Both the position numbers and the translations under genes were made by a program. From NCBI GenBank assembly GCA_958426095.1, contig CATZYB010000097.1, forward strand, positions 1 to 9,984: DNA of 9,984 nucleotides. Reading direction: 5' to 3'. Shown piece after piece: positions 1 to 6,662 of the stretch. Numbering within the stretch: the first letter of the stretch is position 1; every line of letters starts with the position of its first letter. The notes beneath the pieces were generated by a model. The model ran no database searches. It was not told the DNA's origin and saw only the letters and a program-made list of their open reading frames with translations. The stretch is from an uncultured Lachnospiraceae bacterium (GTDB lineage: Bacteria; Bacillota; Clostridia; Lachnospirales; Lachnospiraceae).

Positions 1-1394
1 TCTACATAGACCTCCTGGGGATTGACCAGTCGGCGGGATTCATCCCAGAGTGTATTCAATTCGGATGCACAGTAGTCCCGGATATCCATAACGGCCGGAG
101 ACTGGTAAACGCATTTGCCATCCCTGAAGACAGGAACGAGCAGTTCGCGGATGGTGTAGCTGCCGCCGTGAAGCAAGGTTTTTTTCCAGGTGGAAATCGG
201 GTCAAAGATCATCAGCGAATCCTGTGAGTCATAATGCTCGTCGGACAGAGCGATCAGATCAGCGCGAATCTTTCCAGTTTCCTTGTCATAAAGACGGAAA
301 ACCGTTTTGTTTCCGGGATTTGTAACCTTTTCAATATTTTCGGAAACTTTAATTTTCGGAATGAAGTTTCCGTGCTCATCAGAGACGGCGGCCAGTTTAT
401 AAACGCCGCCGAAAGCCGGGCAGTTTTTGGATGTGATCAGATTGGTTCCCACACCCCAGGAAGTGATTTTTGCGCCCTGAGTGTGAAGGCTGTCGATCAA
501 ATGCTCATCCAGATCGCTGGAGGCAGAAATAATAGCGTCGGTATGACCGGCTTCATCCAGCATCCTGCGGGCCTGTTTGGATAAGTAGGCCAAATCGCCG
601 CTGTCCAGACGGATGCCGTAAGTTTTTAATTTAACGCCTTTGGCTTTCATTTCGTTAAAAACCTGAATGGCATGGGGAACACCGGATTTTAATGTATCGT
701 AGGTGTCTACAAGAAGCAGGCAGTTATCCGGATAGAGGTCAGCATAATTTCGAAAAGCTTCAAGTTCTGTTTTAAAGCTCATGATCCAGCTGTGAGCATG
801 AGTTCCTTTGACCGGAATATCAAACATCTGACCGGCCAAAACGTTGGAGGTTCCAACACAGCCGCCAATAACTGCAGCCCGGGCCCCGTAAGTTCCCGCA
901 TCCGGCCCCTGAGCCCGGCGAAGACCAAATTCCATGACACCGCCGCCAGCGGCATAGACAACACGGGCGGCCTTGGTGCAGATCAGACTTTGATGATTAA
1001 TAATATTTAAAATTGCGGTTTCCACAATCTGAGCTTCCATGATCGGCGCAATGACCTTTAAAAGAGGTTCCTTTGGGAATACGACAGTTCCCTCCGGAAT
1101 GGCGTATATGTCTCCGGTAAAACGGAAATCTTTTAAATATTCGAGAAAGTCTTCGTGGAAAAATCCGGTGGAACGCAGGTACTCGATATCTGCGGCATTA
1201 AAGCGCAATCCTTCAATATATTCAATGACCTGGGCCAGACCTGCGGTGATTGAATAAGCGGCGTCTTCCGGATTGGAGCGGTAAAAGACATCGAAGATGA
1301 CTTTTTCATTTGTTTTGTTTTTGAAATAACCCTGCATCATGGTTAATTCGTATAAATCCGTTAAAAGTGTTAAATGTGATGTATCCATAAGCAT
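1..1394 (-). CDS. pncB: Nicotinate phosphoribosyltransferase (partial, C-terminus off the left edge)
   Basis: This enzyme condenses nicotinate with PRPP, using ATP, to give nicotinate mononucleotide, the entry step of the Preiss-Handler NAD salvage pathway in the cytosol. The reading frame runs leftward from ATG 1394 for 464 codons without a stop and leaves the window. Visible family signatures are the N-terminal LLTDLYELTMMQGY (about residues 10-23), FGLRRAQGPDAG (about 155-166), GTHAHSW (197-203, containing the active-site histidine region), RLDSGDLA, and a C-terminal RLVNPQEVYV typical of the last part of the protein, so only a short tail is missing. Two in-frame starts lie 6 nt apart. GGAAAGG (about 1401-1407 on this strand) stands 6 nt before ATG 1394, which favours that start over ATG 1388. 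The gene is transcribed divergently from clpB and has its own TTGCAT-N17-TATAAT promoter. The family call is secure. Confidence 0.95.
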   Translation of the reverse strand, partial: MLMDTSHLTLLTDLYELTMMQGYFKNKTNEKVIFDVFYRSNPEDAAYSITAGLAQVIEYIEGLRFNAADIEYLRSTGFFHEDFLEYLKDFRFTGDIYAIPEGTVVFPKEPLLKVIAPIMEAQIVETAILNIINHQSLICTKAARVVYAAGGGVMEFGLRRAQGPDAGTYGARAAVIGGCVGTSNVLAGQMFDIPVKGTHAHSWIMSFKTELEAFRNYADLYPDNCLLLVDTYDTLKSGVPHAIQVFNEMKAKGVKLKTYGIRLDSGDLAYLSKQARRMLDEAGHTDAIISASSDLDEHLIDSLHTQGAKITSWGVGTNLITSKNCPAFGGVYKLAAVSDEHGNFIPKIKVSENIEKVTNPGNKTVFRLYDKETGKIRADLIALSDEHYDSQDSLMIFDPISTWKKTLLHGGSYTIRELLVPVFRDGKCVYQSPAVMDIRDYCASELNTLWDESRRLVNPQEVYV

Positions 1395-1425
1395 ATAATA
1401 CCTTTCCGATATATAGTATTAACAA

Positions 1426-1454
1426 ATTATACCGCGCTATAAGAAAAAATGCAA
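1426..1454 (-). promoter_or_regulatory. Sigma-A-type promoter of pncB
   Basis: On the minus strand, TTGCAT (1454-1449) is followed after 17 bp by a perfect TATAAT (1431-1426). Transcription should begin near 1419, giving a leader of about 25 nt that holds the ribosome binding site. I could not recognise a niacin-repressor (NiaR) operator here. Confidence 0.7.
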
Positions 1455-1470
1455 ATTTTTTAGAAACATG

Positions 1471-1499
1471 TTGACAAATGCGCAGATGATTGTTATATT
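1471..1499 (+). promoter_or_regulatory. Promoter of clpB with extended -10
   Basis: A perfect -35 TTGACA (1471-1476) is followed after 17 bp by TATATT (1494-1499), preceded by TG at 1491-1492 as in extended -10 promoters. This is a strong housekeeping-type promoter. The start point should fall near 1505-1507, leaving a leader of about 48 nt. The -10 lies inside an inverted repeat (1492-1510), which suggests repression at this promoter. Neither a CIRCE element nor CtsR heptad repeats are visible nearby. Confidence 0.75.
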
Positions 1500-1510
1500 A
1501 CAAGTATAAC
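1492..1510. promoter_or_regulatory. Inverted repeat over the clpB -10 (candidate operator)
   Basis: GTTATA (1492-1497) and TATAAC (1505-1510) form a perfect 6-bp inverted repeat with a 7-bp spacer. The left arm overlaps the -10 hexamer and the right arm covers the predicted start point. A bound protein would block RNA polymerase, so this looks like a repressor operator. The sequence is AT-rich, so chance is a real alternative, and I cannot name the regulator. Confidence 0.4.
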
Positions 1511-1540
1511 AAACATAACAATAATAATTGTACCTGAAAA

Positions 1541-1546
1541 GGAGGT
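1541..1546 (+). promoter_or_regulatory. Strong ribosome binding site of clpB
   Basis: GGAGGT stands 7 nt before ATG 1554, a near-ideal Shine-Dalgarno sequence that fixes the clpB start. Confidence 0.85.
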
Positions 1547-1553
1547 ATGTTTT

Positions 1554-4163
1554 ATGGATTTTAATAAATACACTCAGAAATCTCTGGAAGCCGTGCAGTC
1601 CTGCCAGAGTTTGGCGGTTGAATATGGAAATCAGGAAATCGATCAGATTCATCTGCTGTATGCTCTGTTAAATAAAGAGGACAGTTTAATTGTCAAATTG
1701 ATGGATAAGATGAATATAAATACGGCCGGTTTTGTTTTCCAGGTGGAAAAAACTCTGGCCGGACATGTGAAGGTCCAGGGCGGACAGCAGTACATGAGTC
1801 AGGATCTGAGCCGGACATTTACCCAGGCGGCTCAGGAAGCAAAACAGATGGGAGATGAATATGTTTCTGTTGAACATCTGTTTTTAGCTTTGCTTGAGAC
1901 AGCAAACAGGGAACTGAAAACGTTGTTTAAGAATTTTCAGATTACCAGAGACGGTTTTTTAAAAGCGTTGATGGAAGTTCGAGGTAATCAGAGAGTGACC
2001 AGCGATAATCCGGAAGAGACTTATGACAGCCTGAGCAAATATGGCGAAAACCTTGTGGAAAAGGCCAGAAATCAGAAGCTGGATCCGGTGATCGGCCGTG
2101 ATAGTGAGATTCGGAATATTATCCGTATTCTTTCACGTAAAACGAAAAATAATCCGGTACTCATCGGTGAACCTGGCGTTGGTAAGACCGCTGTCATTGA
2201 GGGCCTGGCCCAGCGTATTATTCGGGGCGATGTGCCGGATGGTTTGAAGGATAAACAGATTTTTTCACTGGATATGGGAGCCCTTGTTGCCGGAGCCAAA
2301 TACAGGGGTGAATTTGAAGAGCGTCTGAAAGCGGTTCTGGAAGAAGTTCGAAAGAGTGAAGGCAAGATTATCCTTTTTGTGGATGAGCTTCATTTGATCG
2401 TAGGCGCCGGAAAAACCGACGGCGCCATGGACGCGGGCAATATGCTGAAACCGATGCTGGCCCGTGGCGAGCTGCACTGTATCGGCGCCACCACATTGGA
2501 TGAGTACCGTCAGTATATTGAAAAGGATAAAGCGCTGGAGCGTCGTTTCCAGCCGGTCATGGTGGATGAACCGACGGTAGAAGATACGATTTCTATTTTA
2601 AGAGGGTTAAAGGAACGGTATGAAGTTTTTCATGGCGTAAAGATTACCGATGGAGCCCTGGTTGCGGCGGCCGTTTTATCCAACCGTTATATATCGGATC
2701 GTTTTCTGCCGGATAAGGCCATTGACCTGGTGGATGAAGCCTGTGCATTGATTAAGACAGAGCTGGATTCCATGCCGACCGAATTGGATGAAGTATCCAG
2801 AAAGATCATGCAGCTTGAAATTGAGGAAGCGGCGCTTAAAAAAGAAGATGATCATTTGAGTCAGGAGCGTCTGGCGGCTATCCAGAAAGAGATTGCCCAG
2901 CTTCGTGAAGATTTCCAGATGAAGAAGGCCCAGTGGGAAGCAGATAAAAAAGATGTGGATCAGGTTCGGATCCTCCGGGAACAGATTGAAAGTGTAAATA
3001 AAGAGATTGAAAAGGCCCAGCGGGAGTATGATCTGAACCGGGCCGCAGAACTTCAATATGGCAAACTGCCGGAACTTAAACGCCAGTTGGAAGAACAGGA
3101 GCAGAAGATTCACGGTGCGGAAGATTCTCTTGTTCGGGAGCAGGTGACTGAAGATGAAATTGGGCGGATCGTATCCCGGTGGACGGGAATCCCAGTAACA
3201 AAACTGACCGAGAGCGAACGTCAGAAGACGCTGAATCTGGATAAAGAACTCCATAAACGAGTTATTGGTCAGAATGAAGGTATTGATAAAGTTACAGAAG
3301 CTATTATACGTTCCAGAGCAGGTATTAAAGATGAAACAAAGCCGATCGGTTCCTTTATGTTCCTTGGACCTACCGGTGTTGGTAAGACAGAGCTGGCCAA
3401 AGCGTTGGCTGAAAGCCTTTTTGATGATGAATCCAATATTGTCCGTATCGATATGAGTGAGTACATGGAGAAATTCTCAGTGTCCCGATTGATCGGAGCG
3501 CCTCCGGGATATGTAGGCTATGAAGAAGGCGGTCAGCTGACGGAAGCTGTGCGCCGGAAACCATATTCGGTCGTCTTATTTGATGAGATCGAGAAGGCTC
3601 ATCCGGATGTGTTTAATGTGCTTCTCCAGGTATTGGATGATGGCCGGATTACCGATTCCCAGGGCCGGACAGTGGACTTCAAGAACACAATTCTGATTAT
3701 GACATCCAATATCGGTTCTGAATATTTGCTTAATGGTATCAATGCGGAGGGAGATATTGAAGCATCCGCAGAAGAAATGGTGATGAATGAACTTCGTGCC
3801 CATTTCCGTCCGGAATTCTTAAACCGTCTGGATGAGATTATTATGTTTAAGCCATTGAGTAAAGAGGATATTCACAGCATTATTGATATTTTGATGAAGA
3901 ATCTCAACAATCGTCTTGTAAACCGGGAGATTTCCATTGAACTGGACCCGGCTGCGAAGAGTTATATTATTGAGCATGGCTATGATCCGGTTTATGGCGC
4001 ACGTCCTCTGAAGCGATTCCTTCAGAAACATGTGGAAACCCTGGCCGGACGACTGATCCTCTCCGATGCCGTTTTGCCGGGGGATGTGATCCAGATCCAT
4101 TACGATGGCGAGAAACTGGCTGCGGGAGTGAAGGACAGAAACTCATTTGAACGCAAAGATTAA
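1554..4163 (+). CDS. clpB: ATP-dependent chaperone ClpB (protein disaggregase)
   Basis: ClpB is a hexameric AAA+ unfoldase that works with DnaK/DnaJ/GrpE to pull polypeptides out of heat-induced aggregates in the cytosol. The 869 residues match the usual bacterial length. Domains in order: Clp N-domain repeats (about 1-145); AAA-1 with Walker A GEPGVGKT (205-212), Walker B ILFVDE (273-278) and the arginine pair in ALERRFQ (330-331); a long charged coiled-coil middle domain (about 400-525), which separates ClpB from ClpA and is longer than in ClpC; AAA-2 with Walker A GPTGVGKT (605-612), pore loop GYVGYEEGG (652-660), Walker B VVLFDE (673-678) and sensor region TSNIGS (717-722); and a C-terminal D2-small domain with YDPVYGARPLKR (810-821). 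The protein looks complete and active. It is monocistronic, with its own promoter and a hairpin terminator. Heat-shock control is expected, but the sequence shows no CIRCE or CtsR box. Confidence 0.98.
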   Translation: MDFNKYTQKSLEAVQSCQSLAVEYGNQEIDQIHLLYALLNKEDSLIVKLMDKMNINTAGFVFQVEKTLAGHVKVQGGQQYMSQDLSRTFTQAAQEAKQMGDEYVSVEHLFLALLETANRELKTLFKNFQITRDGFLKALMEVRGNQRVTSDNPEETYDSLSKYGENLVEKARNQKLDPVIGRDSEIRNIIRILSRKTKNNPVLIGEPGVGKTAVIEGLAQRIIRGDVPDGLKDKQIFSLDMGALVAGAKYRGEFEERLKAVLEEVRKSEGKIILFVDELHLIVGAGKTDGAMDAGNMLKPMLARGELHCIGATTLDEYRQYIEKDKALERRFQPVMVDEPTVEDTISILRGLKERYEVFHGVKITDGALVAAAVLSNRYISDRFLPDKAIDLVDEACALIKTELDSMPTELDEVSRKIMQLEIEEAALKKEDDHLSQERLAAIQKEIAQLREDFQMKKAQWEADKKDVDQVRILREQIESVNKEIEKAQREYDLNRAAELQYGKLPELKRQLEEQEQKIHGAEDSLVREQVTEDEIGRIVSRWTGIPVTKLTESERQKTLNLDKELHKRVIGQNEGIDKVTEAIIRSRAGIKDETKPIGSFMFLGPTGVGKTELAKALAESLFDDESNIVRIDMSEYMEKFSVSRLIGAPPGYVGYEEGGQLTEAVRRKPYSVVLFDEIEKAHPDVFNVLLQVLDDGRITDSQGRTVDFKNTILIMTSNIGSEYLLNGINAEGDIEASAEEMVMNELRAHFRPEFLNRLDEIIMFKPLSKEDIHSIIDILMKNLNNRLVNREISIELDPAAKSYIIEHGYDPVYGARPLKRFLQKHVETLAGRLILSDAVLPGDVIQIHYDGEKLAAGVKDRNSFERKD

Positions 4164-4169
4164 ATGACT

Positions 4170-4206
4170 AAGAAAGGTCTGTGATTTCAGGTCACAGGCC
4201 CTTCTT
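4170..4206 (+). terminator. Hairpin terminator after clpB
   Basis: GGTCTGTGA (4176-4184) pairs with TCACAGGCC (4192-4200), with one G-U pair and a 7-nt loop. Flanking AAGAA/TTCTT bases extend the stem after one mismatch. It begins 6 nt after the clpB stop codon. The T-run is short and lies in the outer stem, so termination may be incomplete. Confidence 0.7.
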
Positions 4207-4272
4207 ATTCATATCGGTTCAATATGCCTACTTATTTGCAGATTGGTTCCGCTTTTCTTTTATTTGGCGATG

Positions 4273-4281
4273 TGTTATAAT
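4273..4281 (+). promoter_or_regulatory. Extended -10 promoter of the response-regulator gene
   Basis: TGT followed by a perfect TATAAT (4276-4281) gives an extended -10 element about 35 nt before the chosen start codon. The matching -35 position (TTTTCT near 4253) is weak, as is common for extended -10 promoters. Its position is the main reason for rejecting longer upstream starts for the gene. Confidence 0.6.
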
Positions 4282-4315
4282 CATTACAAATGCATGCAAA
4301 AGGATTGATGACAGA

Positions 4316-5026
4316 ATGGCGGCTATTTTATTGGCAGAGGAGTCGTTGCCATCAGAATTGAGACTTGAAAATTGTCTGATGGAATTAGGACATCGGGTTA
4401 CTTCTGTTGCTGATGCCGAACTGGTGCGTATGGTAAAAAATCATCCGTTTGATCTGATTATCTGGGCGATCGATTGTTTTGATCAAAATATTCAGGAGAT
4501 TTTTGAACAGGTCCGTTTGTTTTCGGACGTACCGGTATTAGGCGTCTGGCCGGAAGCGATGGCCGGGGGAGCCGGAGATGCGATTGGAATTGGGGATTCA
4601 GTTCCAGGCGGACGAAAGGGACAGCTGGATACAATGTTGGCACTTCCGATAGATAAAGATGAACTGGACGAAAGCGTGTCTTATCATTTGAGAGAGGCCT
4701 ATAAACGTTCACATGACATGCGATTGTATCAATATAAGGACCTGAAGATAAGCAGCGGATCGATCAAGAAGGTAGAGATGAACCATAAAGGATTAGATTT
4801 AACCGTTAAGGAATATATGATTCTTAGTCTTTTGATGCGTCATCGAAACCGGATTTATACGAAGGCAAGTTTGTATGAAGCGGTTTGGCGTCAGCCATAC
4901 ACCGGAGATGATAATGCGGTGAAGATACATATCAGTAATCTGCGCAGTAAGCTGAAAAAAGCCGATCCGGAGACAAAGTACATTGAAACAGTCTGGGGAC
5001 TGGGATATCGGCTAAGTAAAAGTTAA
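4316..5026 (+). CDS. Orphan OmpR-family response regulator with degenerate receiver domain
   Basis: The C-terminal half (about 138-234 of 236) is a clear OmpR/PhoB winged-helix DNA-binding domain, with LTVKEYMILSLL (162-173), the recognition region DDNAVKIHISNLRSKL (198-213) and the closing YIETVWGLGYRL (222-233). The N-terminal half keeps the receiver layout (ILLAEES, FDLIIWAID, DVPVLGVW) but not its chemistry. Aligned by eye, the acidic pair is E8-E9, the phosphoacceptor Asp position is A51, the conserved Thr/Ser is W78 and the conserved Lys is L110. It also carries a Gly-rich stretch at about 83-101. It is therefore probably a phosphorylation-independent transcription factor. No histidine kinase lies beside it. 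The frame is open back to 4181, but that would begin inside the clpB terminator and before the promoter, so I start at ATG 4316. The AAAGGA at 4299-4304 is about 11 nt away, a slightly long spacing. Target genes are unknown. Confidence 0.85.
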   Translation: MAAILLAEESLPSELRLENCLMELGHRVTSVADAELVRMVKNHPFDLIIWAIDCFDQNIQEIFEQVRLFSDVPVLGVWPEAMAGGAGDAIGIGDSVPGGRKGQLDTMLALPIDKDELDESVSYHLREAYKRSHDMRLYQYKDLKISSGSIKKVEMNHKGLDLTVKEYMILSLLMRHRNRIYTKASLYEAVWRQPYTGDDNAVKIHISNLRSKLKKADPETKYIETVWGLGYRLSKS

Positions 5027-5030
5027 AAAG

Positions 5031-5080
5031 GATGAGGTATCCTGCAAATGATGTAAGATCATAAGTAAGGATACCTCATC
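5031..5080. terminator. Bidirectional terminator between convergent genes
   Basis: GATGAGGTATCCT (5031-5043) and AGGATACCTCATC (5068-5080) form a perfect 13-bp stem. Inside the loop, ATGAT (5048-5052) and ATCAT (5058-5062) can add a second small stem. TTTTTT follows on the plus strand, and the minus strand has CTTTTT after the hairpin. It can therefore stop both the regulator gene from the left and the Nudix gene from the right. Confidence 0.9.
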
Positions 5081-5084
5081 TTTT

Positions 5085-5690
5085 TTAATTTTGTTCATCA
5101 ATATATGGTTTTACAACTGTTGTAAATTCGTTCTTGCGTGGCCACCACCAATCGGCTTCTACAGAATTTCGAATAAACTCTCCGGCCGGTGTGTATATTG
5201 GAAGCTCGCCTTTTGGGCATTCTATCCAGTGGCAGAATTCGTCATATTTAACTTTAAAGAGCATTTCAGCGCCGTGAATCTCAAATTCTGGTATTGGAAG
5301 TTCGAGGTGTTTTACATAAATCTGACAAAAGGCATTGTCATGATAGTCATCATTGTCAATGACCTGGTGAATATTTCCAACATGTTTCAGATACTCTGGG
5401 AGCAGATTCAGCCCGAGACGTTCTTTGGTAAGTGTAACAACGGCATGGGAGAAGGTTTCTTCCGGGTCGATGTGTCCACTGACAGGAAGGTCATAAAGTC
5501 CAGGAAAAACGTCGAGATCTTTGGAACGCTGGATAAAGTAGAGCCATCGTCCGCTTGGTTCATCTCCGTACATCCAGAGATGGATAACCTGGTGGAGCAG
5601 TCCCTGTTCATGAACAACAGACCATTTCTCCGCGCCGATCAAATTGAACATATCATCGTATATTTTAACAATATCATCTTTCTTATGCAT
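5085..5690 (-). CDS. Nudix-fold protein with a degenerate Nudix box
   Basis: The 201-residue protein resembles Nudix proteins of the IPP-isomerase/YfcD-like type: a lead-in of HQVIHLWM (33-40), a strand with YFIQRSKDLDVFPGLYDLPVSG (51-72), then the Nudix helix. The box GHIDPEE...TLTKERLGL (72-94) keeps the first Gly, the Glu at position 7, one metal-ligand-position Glu (E90) and the final G-L. The REUxEE core reads TLTKER, so the conserved Arg and two of the usual metal-binding Glu are missing. It may have altered metal binding, use another site, or have lost hydrolysis, so no substrate can be named. Start: AAAGGAG (5703-5697 on this strand) lies 6 nt before ATG 5690. A longer start at 5747 would overlap yqeY and has less support. 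It lies 28 nt downstream of yqeY and is probably co-transcribed with it. Confidence 0.8.
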   Translation of the reverse strand: MHKKDDIVKIYDDMFNLIGAEKWSVVHEQGLLHQVIHLWMYGDEPSGRWLYFIQRSKDLDVFPGLYDLPVSGHIDPEETFSHAVVTLTKERLGLNLLPEYLKHVGNIHQVIDNDDYHDNAFCQIYVKHLELPIPEFEIHGAEMLFKVKYDEFCHWIECPKGELPIYTPAGEFIRNSVEADWWWPRKNEFTTVVKPYIDEQN

Positions 5691-5718
5691 TTTGGACTCC
5701 TTTATATTTGAATGAATA

Positions 5719-6165
5719 TTATTGAAAAAATTCGGATACAAGTGCATTTACAACTTTTCCATCAGATTTTCCTTTGACAAGGGGCATCAGTTCTTTCATG
5801 ATTTTTCCCTTATCCTTAGCGGTTGGTTCAGTGAGTCCGAGTTTATCAAGGACCTGCTGGATTGTTGTTTTAATTTCTTCTTCTGTCATGAATTTTGGTG
5901 CAAATTCTTCATATACCTGAATACGGAATTTACACTGGTCAATGATATCGGTGCGATCCGCCGGGGCAGAGTCCAGAGTTTCTTTTAATTGTTTGATTTC
6001 TTTTAATACAATTTCATTTTCCTCTGCTTCGGTCAGGTCGCCGCGTTTGTCAATGGCCTTATTTTTTAAGGCGCCGAGAAGCATAGAGAGAGCATCCTTG
6101 CGTTCCTTATTTTTAGCCTTCATTGCAGCAACCATTTCACCGCGAATCAGTTCGATTTTACTCAT
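5719..6165 (-). CDS. yqeY: YqeY/GatB-tail domain protein
   Basis: A small (148-residue) helical protein of the YqeY family, which resembles the C-terminal tail domain of the GatB subunit of the tRNA amidotransferase. Its function is not settled, though a tRNA-related role is often proposed. Diagnostic stretches are RKDALSMLLGALKNKAID (about 22-39) and the C-terminal DKGKIMKELMPLVKGKSDGK (about 117-136), both typical of the family, and the length is normal. GGGAGG (6178-6173) stands 7 nt before ATG 6165. An upstream in-frame ATG at 6180 would place the start before that site, so it is less likely. In many Firmicutes yqeY follows rpsU, but no S21 gene is visible here; the neighbours are an XRE regulator upstream and a Nudix-fold gene downstream. 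It probably has its own extended -10 promoter. Confidence 0.93.
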   Translation of the reverse strand: MSKIELIRGEMVAAMKAKNKERKDALSMLLGALKNKAIDKRGDLTEAEENEIVLKEIKQLKETLDSAPADRTDIIDQCKFRIQVYEEFAPKFMTEEEIKTTIQQVLDKLGLTEPTAKDKGKIMKELMPLVKGKSDGKVVNALVSEFFQ

Positions 6166-6203
6166 TAAAAATCCTCCCATCCTTATGTCATAGCTACATC
6201 TTT

Positions 6204-6212
6204 ATTATAGCA
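6204..6212 (-). promoter_or_regulatory. Extended -10 promoter of yqeY
   Basis: On the minus strand, TGC followed by a perfect TATAAT (6209-6204) lies just after the stop codon of the XRE gene, about 38 nt before the yqeY start. No good -35 is seen. It would drive yqeY and the Nudix gene apart from the XRE gene. Confidence 0.55.
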
Positions 6213-6214
6213 CT

Positions 6215-6526
6215 TTAAAGTTTTTTGGGAAGGGAGGAAATCTGTTCTTTTTTTAGTTCAGAAATGAGATCGATGATCAATTGGAGTTGTTTGTCTGTGA
6301 GTCCATTTACGCTCAATTGCATGTCATATTCAAGTCCAAGAAGATAATCTGTTGTACAGCAAAAAATATCCGATAGCTTTATAAGCATATCAACCGAAGG
6401 ATAACGTTCGGATTTTTCGTATGAACTGATAAGACTGGTAGATACGCCGGCACGTCTGGCCAGTTGGCTCTGGTTCCAATAATATTTAAGGCGAAGTCCA
6501 CGAAGGCGACTTGCAAAATCAGACAT
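6215..6526 (-). CDS. Small XRE-family (Cro/CI-like) transcriptional regulator
   Basis: The 103-residue protein carries an N-terminal HTH_XRE domain (about 5-65): LRGLRLKYYWNQSQLARRAG, then VSTSLISSYEKSERYPSVDMLIKLSDIF and TTDYLLGL, a standard Cro/CI-type helix-turn-helix with the recognition helix around residues 28-38. The remaining 35 or so residues form a charged helical tail (LTDKQLQLIIDLISELKKEQ) likely to mediate dimerisation. No sensor or peptidase domain is present. AAAGGAG (6540-6534) is 7 nt before ATG 6526. Two inverted repeats lie in its promoter and leader (6551-6571 and 6589-6605), which fits negative autoregulation, the usual habit of such proteins, though this is inferred. The genes it controls and any ligand cannot be told from the sequence. 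Confidence 0.9.
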   Translation of the reverse strand: MSDFASRLRGLRLKYYWNQSQLARRAGVSTSLISSYEKSERYPSVDMLIKLSDIFCCTTDYLLGLEYDMQLSVNGLTDKQLQLIIDLISELKKEQISSLPKKL

Positions 6527-6550
6527 ATTTTAGCTCCTTTTTGCTGAAAA

Positions 6551-6571
6551 TGTGAGTAGAGAATACTCGCA
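6551..6571. promoter_or_regulatory. Imperfect palindrome in the XRE gene leader (candidate operator)
   Basis: TGTGAGTA (6551-6558) and TACTCGCA (6564-6571) pair in 7 of 8 positions around a 5-bp spacer. The palindrome covers the predicted transcription start, between the -10 and the ribosome binding site of the XRE gene. It could be an operator for autoregulation, or form a small hairpin in the leader. Confidence 0.45.
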
Positions 6572-6599
6572 TTATATGTAGAAATAAATTACACAATAA
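6571..6599 (-). promoter_or_regulatory. Probable promoter of the XRE regulator gene
   Basis: A perfect TATAAT on the minus strand (6576-6571) is preceded, 17 bp away, by a poor -35 (TTATTG, 6599-6594). The weak -35 and the overlap with palindromes on both sides suggest a controlled rather than constitutive promoter. Confidence 0.5.
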
Positions 6600-6605
6600 G
6601 TGTAA
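6589..6605. promoter_or_regulatory. Perfect palindrome over the XRE gene -35 (candidate operator)
   Basis: TTACAC (6589-6594) and GTGTAA (6600-6605) form a perfect inverted repeat with a 5-bp spacer, overlapping the -35 region of the XRE gene. A further GTGTAA half-site occurs at 6648-6653. Its centre is 36 bp from that of the 6551-6571 palindrome. Confidence 0.45.
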
Positions 6606-6662
6606 CCAACAAATTAGAACTTTAGGTAGAAAAAATTTCCGCCACAGGTGTAAAATAGTAAT

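Noticed and set aside
2676..3254. A 192-codon minus-strand open frame opposite the clpB middle domain.
   Set aside because: The Leu/Phe-rich translation is what the antisense of a Glu/Lys-rich coiled coil gives; there is no independent support.
4181..4315. N-terminal extension of the response regulator by 45 residues, including a hydrophobic stretch.
   Set aside because: It would start inside the clpB terminator stem and upstream of the TATAAT at 4276-4281, with no ribosome binding site; the receiver fold begins directly at ATG 4316.
5091..5711. A 206-codon open frame on the plus strand opposite the Nudix gene.
   Set aside because: It is the mirror of the Nudix coding sequence, its composition is rich in Phe, Ile and Trp without a recognisable domain, it lacks a ribosome binding site and it runs across the Nudix start region.
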